From contig JAUUZS010000168.1 in the NCBI GenBank assembly GCA_030589835.1, positions 1 through 8,301 on the forward strand: a stretch of 8,301 nt of DNA. The letters run 5' to 3'. A program made the translations under genes and the position numbers. Below, one piece after another: positions 6,465 to 8,301 of the stretch. Below the pieces are notes generated by a model. The model searched no databases. It was not told the origin of the DNA and saw only the letters and a list, made by a program, of their open reading frames with translations. Numbering within the stretch: position 1 is the first letter of the stretch; each line of letters begins with the position of its first letter. The stretch is from Cyclobacteriaceae bacterium (lineage in GTDB: Bacteria; Bacteroidota; Bacteroidia; Cytophagales; Cyclobacteriaceae).

Positions 6465-7268
6465 CTAAAGCCTACCTGACCATACCGTAAATTTTTCAGG
6501 AAAATCTATCTGAGGATTCTTTTCAAAAATCCCATACATGCACGAGCCGGATCCCGACATGGAGGCATACGCTGCTCCCGAATTATACAATCGCTGTTTG
6601 AGATTCAGGAGTATCGGATAGGTATTAAAAATCGATGCTTCAAAATCATTTATTAAGCAGTGCTTCCATTCAGAAATATTTTTCTCTGCGAATATCTGTT
6701 TAATATGAAGTGCAGGTTTTTTTGGATTGATATTAGAAAAAGCATCTTTAGTAGAAACATGAATATTTGGATACACCAATAAAATGAACTTCCCTTTCAA
6801 AGAGAGTGCTACGTCTGTAACCTGCTCGCCAATTCCTGTGGCCAGCATCGGTTTGTTCTTAATGAAGAAGGCACAATCTGCGCCAAGCCGTACAGCGTAA
6901 TGCATTAACTGCTCATCGCTTAACTCCAACGCAAATAGCTTATTTAGGAGGATTAGTGAGCATGCTGCATCAGCTGACCCTCCTCCGAGACCTGCACCAA
7001 TAGGAATGACTTTATGTAGGTGAATATGGACAGGAGGAAGGTTAAATTCCGAGGCGAGCAGATGATACGCTTTCAACACAATATTGTCACCATCATCAGG
7101 CACCTCCTCACCAGAAATGGTAACCTTGGTCTTTTTTGCTTCTACAATTTCCAACGCATCTTGCCATGGAACCGGATAAAAACACGTTTCCAATTCATGG
7201 TAGCCATCTTGTCTTTTAGATATAATATTTAGCCCAAGGTTAATTTTGGCATTCGGAAAAGCAATCAT
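6465..7268 (-). CDS. ispE: IspE, 4-diphosphocytidyl-2-C-methyl-D-erythritol kinase
   Basis: GHMP-superfamily kinase of the MEP pathway; it phosphorylates the 2-hydroxyl of CDP-methylerythritol with ATP in the cytoplasm, toward isopentenyl diphosphate. The protein has 267 residues, somewhat short next to E. coli (about 283) but complete. Landmarks are PNAKINLGLNI with Lys8 near the active site (5-15), KRQDGYHELET (18-28) for substrate binding, the ATP-binding glycine-rich loop PIGAGLGGGSADAA (89-102), LGADCAFF with catalytic Asp131 (128-135) and the C-terminal glycine motif SMSGSGSC (236-243). The ATG is 3 bases after the fabI stop, so the two genes should be co-transcribed and translationally coupled. 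It is the last gene of the right minus-strand block and converges on the PAP2 gene. Presence of this gene implies the non-mevalonate route in this organism. Confidence 0.97.
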   Translation of the reverse strand: MIAFPNAKINLGLNIISKRQDGYHELETCFYPVPWQDALEIVEAKKTKVTISGEEVPDDGDNIVLKAYHLLASEFNLPPVHIHLHKVIPIGAGLGGGSADAACSLILLNKLFALELSDEQLMHYAVRLGADCAFFIKNKPMLATGIGEQVTDVALSLKGKFILLVYPNIHVSTKDAFSNINPKKPALHIKQIFAEKNISEWKHCLINDFEASIFNTYPILLNLKQRLYNSGAAYASMSGSGSCMYGIFEKNPQIDFPEKFTVWSGRL

Positions 7269-7271
7269 GAT

Positions 7272-8111
7272 TTATTCTTGCCCTGAAGGATTGTTTTCAA
7301 CACTTTTCAGATAATCAATTACTTCGTAGGTGATTCCGGAATTTGAAAATCCGCCATCATGCATCAGGTTTTGCATGGTCACCATTCGGGTAAAGTCCGA
7401 AAACAAGGAGACGATATATTCAGCGCATGACGCGGCATCGGCATTTCCCAGGGGTGACATTTTATCAGCAAATTGATGAAAAACATCAAACCCTGTAACT
7501 CCGGTACCTGCTGTAGTCACTGTTGGTGATTGTGAAATGGTATTTACGCGAACTTTTTTGCTCCGTGCCATTCGATAGCCATAGCTGCGTGCAATAGACT
7601 CAAGAACAGCCTTTGCCTGGGCCATATCCGAATAATCGGGGAATGTACGTTGTGCAGCGATATAGGAAAGCGCAAGGATAGAGCCCCATTCATTCATCAC
7701 ATCCATTTTTTCGGCCAGTTGCATGACCTTATGAAATGAAAGTGCGGAGACATCCAGTGTTTTCAAATACCATTCATAATTTAAGTCGCCATAATCTCTG
7801 CCCTTTCTTACATTCGGGCTCATGCCTATGGAATGCAAGATGAAGTCGATTTTCCCTCCTAGCGCATCCATGGATTCTTCATAAAGATTTGTGAGGTCCT
7901 TCAGGGAAGTGGCATCAGCAGGAATCACTTTGCTGCCACATTTTTCCGCCAAGTTATTGATTTTTCCCATTCTCATGGCAATTGGGGCATTGGTCAATAC
8001 GAATTGACCCCCCTCTTCATGAACCTTTTCTGCGGTCAGCCACGCAATGGATTTTTCGTCAAGTGCGCCAAATATGATTCCTTTTTTACCTTTTAGTAAA
8101 TTATAAGCCAT
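7272..8111 (-). CDS. fabI: FabI, enoyl-ACP reductase [NADH]
   Basis: Reduces trans-2-enoyl-ACP to acyl-ACP in the last step of each type II fatty-acid elongation cycle; soluble, short-chain dehydrogenase fold, normally a tetramer. The chosen product has 279 residues. Landmarks are the dinucleotide-binding GIIFGALDEKSIAW (11-24), ADATS (65-69), DFILHSIGMSPN (89-100), and the FabI active site Tyr150-x9-Tyr160-x6-Lys167 in ALSYIAAQRTFPDYSDMAQA and the following Lys. VNTISQSPTVTTAG (189-202) and MHDGGFS (250-256) are also family-typical. An upstream ATG at 8142-8144 is in frame, but MAYNLLKGKKG at 8111 matches the start of Bacteroidota FabI, and the upstream ATG overlaps the -7 box of the gene's own promoter. 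ispE follows 3 bases downstream. Confidence 0.96.
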   Translation of the reverse strand: MAYNLLKGKKGIIFGALDEKSIAWLTAEKVHEEGGQFVLTNAPIAMRMGKINNLAEKCGSKVIPADATSLKDLTNLYEESMDALGGKIDFILHSIGMSPNVRKGRDYGDLNYEWYLKTLDVSALSFHKVMQLAEKMDVMNEWGSILALSYIAAQRTFPDYSDMAQAKAVLESIARSYGYRMARSKKVRVNTISQSPTVTTAGTGVTGFDVFHQFADKMSPLGNADAASCAEYIVSLFSDFTRMVTMQNLMHDGGFSNSGITYEVIDYLKSVENNPSGQE

Positions 8112-8141
8112 TCTTAAATAAGTTGTTGAATTTTTAGCGTA

Positions 8142-8173
8142 CAAAAATAGACATTTATAATCGTTCTAAACAA
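8142..8173 (-). promoter_or_regulatory. Bacteroidota-type promoter for fabI-ispE
   Basis: On the minus strand TTG (8171-8173), a 21-base spacer, then TATTTTTG (8142-8149) match both halves of the Bacteroidota housekeeping consensus TTG-N17-23-TAnnTTTG. Transcription would begin near 8135, leaving a leader of about 24 bases before the fabI ATG at 8111. This is the best promoter in the window. It lies in the 91-base gap after the probable PhzF gene, so fabI-ispE need not depend on read-through. Confidence 0.65.
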
Positions 8174-8205
8174 GAAGTTATAAAATAATGATAAAAAGGA
8201 AGTTA
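8174..8205. repeat. Short direct repeat next to the fabI -33 element
   Basis: GAAGTTA occurs at 8174-8180 and again at 8199-8205, 25 bases start to start. The first copy abuts the TTG of the fabI promoter on its upstream side. The second copy overlaps the stop codon of the upstream gene. Spacing near two and a half helical turns could suit a regulator, but a 7-base repeat in AT-rich DNA can easily be chance. Confidence 0.2.
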
Positions 8206-8301
8206 GATATTTATTTCGCCAACCAAATAGGTAACGGCCTCACCTGAAATTCCCACTCTTTCACCTTTAAAATCACAGGCAAGCTTTCCCACCCTATTGG
8301 A
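8203..8301 (-). CDS. C-terminal fragment, probable PhzF-family isomerase
   Basis: Only the last 32 codons and the TAA (8203-8205) are inside the window. The peptide, beginning SNRVGKLACDFKGERVGISG and ending in EAVTYLVGEINI, resembles the C-terminal strand pair of PhzF-family proteins (phenazine-biosynthesis/epimerase-like, diaminopimelate-epimerase fold), which commonly end in a G-x-A-V-T/K-x-x-x-G-E-I pattern. The catalytic residues are outside the window, so the assignment rests on this short tail alone. In organisms without phenazine genes such proteins have undefined substrates. It is co-directional with fabI, 91 bases upstream of it, but fabI seems to have its own promoter. No terminator hairpin is seen between them. 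Confidence 0.55.
   Translation of the reverse strand, partial: SNRVGKLACDFKGERVGISGEAVTYLVGEINI

Noticed and set aside
8144..8301. Possible small RNA or riboswitch upstream of fabI
   Set aside because: The stretch is taken up by the tail of an upstream coding gene and by the fabI promoter; the predicted leader is only about 24 bases, too short for a riboswitch.
1..8301. Mobile elements, CRISPR arrays, tRNA/rRNA genes, defence or secretion systems, horizontally acquired cassettes
   Set aside because: No terminal repeats, transposase or integrase motifs, regularly spaced repeats or structured RNA signatures were seen, and the genes look like core functions with uniform style.

Overview
The window looks like a stretch of ordinary core chromosome from a member of the Bacteroidota, most likely the Cytophagales or a related order. 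Four things point there. The DNA is AT-rich. Gene starts lack Shine-Dalgarno sequences and are preceded by A/T-rich leaders. Several genes have Bacteroidota-type promoter boxes (TAnnTTTG near -7, TTG near -33). The Tgt, FabI, DMT-transporter and PAP2 proteins have the form I recall from that phylum. No rRNA, tRNA, insertion sequence, phage gene, CRISPR array or other mobile element is visible, and no gap between genes exceeds about 120 bases.

The layout is three transcription blocks. Block 1 (minus strand, 2411 down to 1) runs from a membrane family-2 glycosyltransferase into an ECF sigma factor whose start overlaps the glycosyltransferase stop by 10 bases, then into rsmG, whose C-terminus is cut by the left edge. 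Block 2 (plus strand, 2524 to 6458) is tgt, an LptF/LptG-type permease, an EamA/DMT transporter that appears to start at a TTG overlapping the permease stop, and a PAP2-family phosphatase. Block 3 (minus strand, 8301 down to 6465) is the tail of a probable PhzF-family protein, then fabI and ispE, the last two only 3 bases apart. Blocks 1 and 2 diverge from a 112-base spacer around 2412-2523. Blocks 2 and 3 converge with only 6 bases between stop codons.

The genes are mostly housekeeping and envelope functions: 16S rRNA methylation, tRNA queuosine modification, LPS transport, fatty-acid elongation, isoprenoid precursor synthesis, lipid-phosphate hydrolysis and sugar transfer at the membrane. 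fabI and ispE plausibly form a small lipid-precursor operon.

I did not find a new biological system. The points most worth a second look are the loss of all three zinc-ligand cysteines in Tgt with the histidine ligand kept, the TTG start and stop/start overlap of the DMT gene, corrected starts for fabI and the PAP2 gene, the solitary ECF sigma factor translationally tied to a glycosyltransferase, and an open, protein-like frame running into rsmG from upstream.
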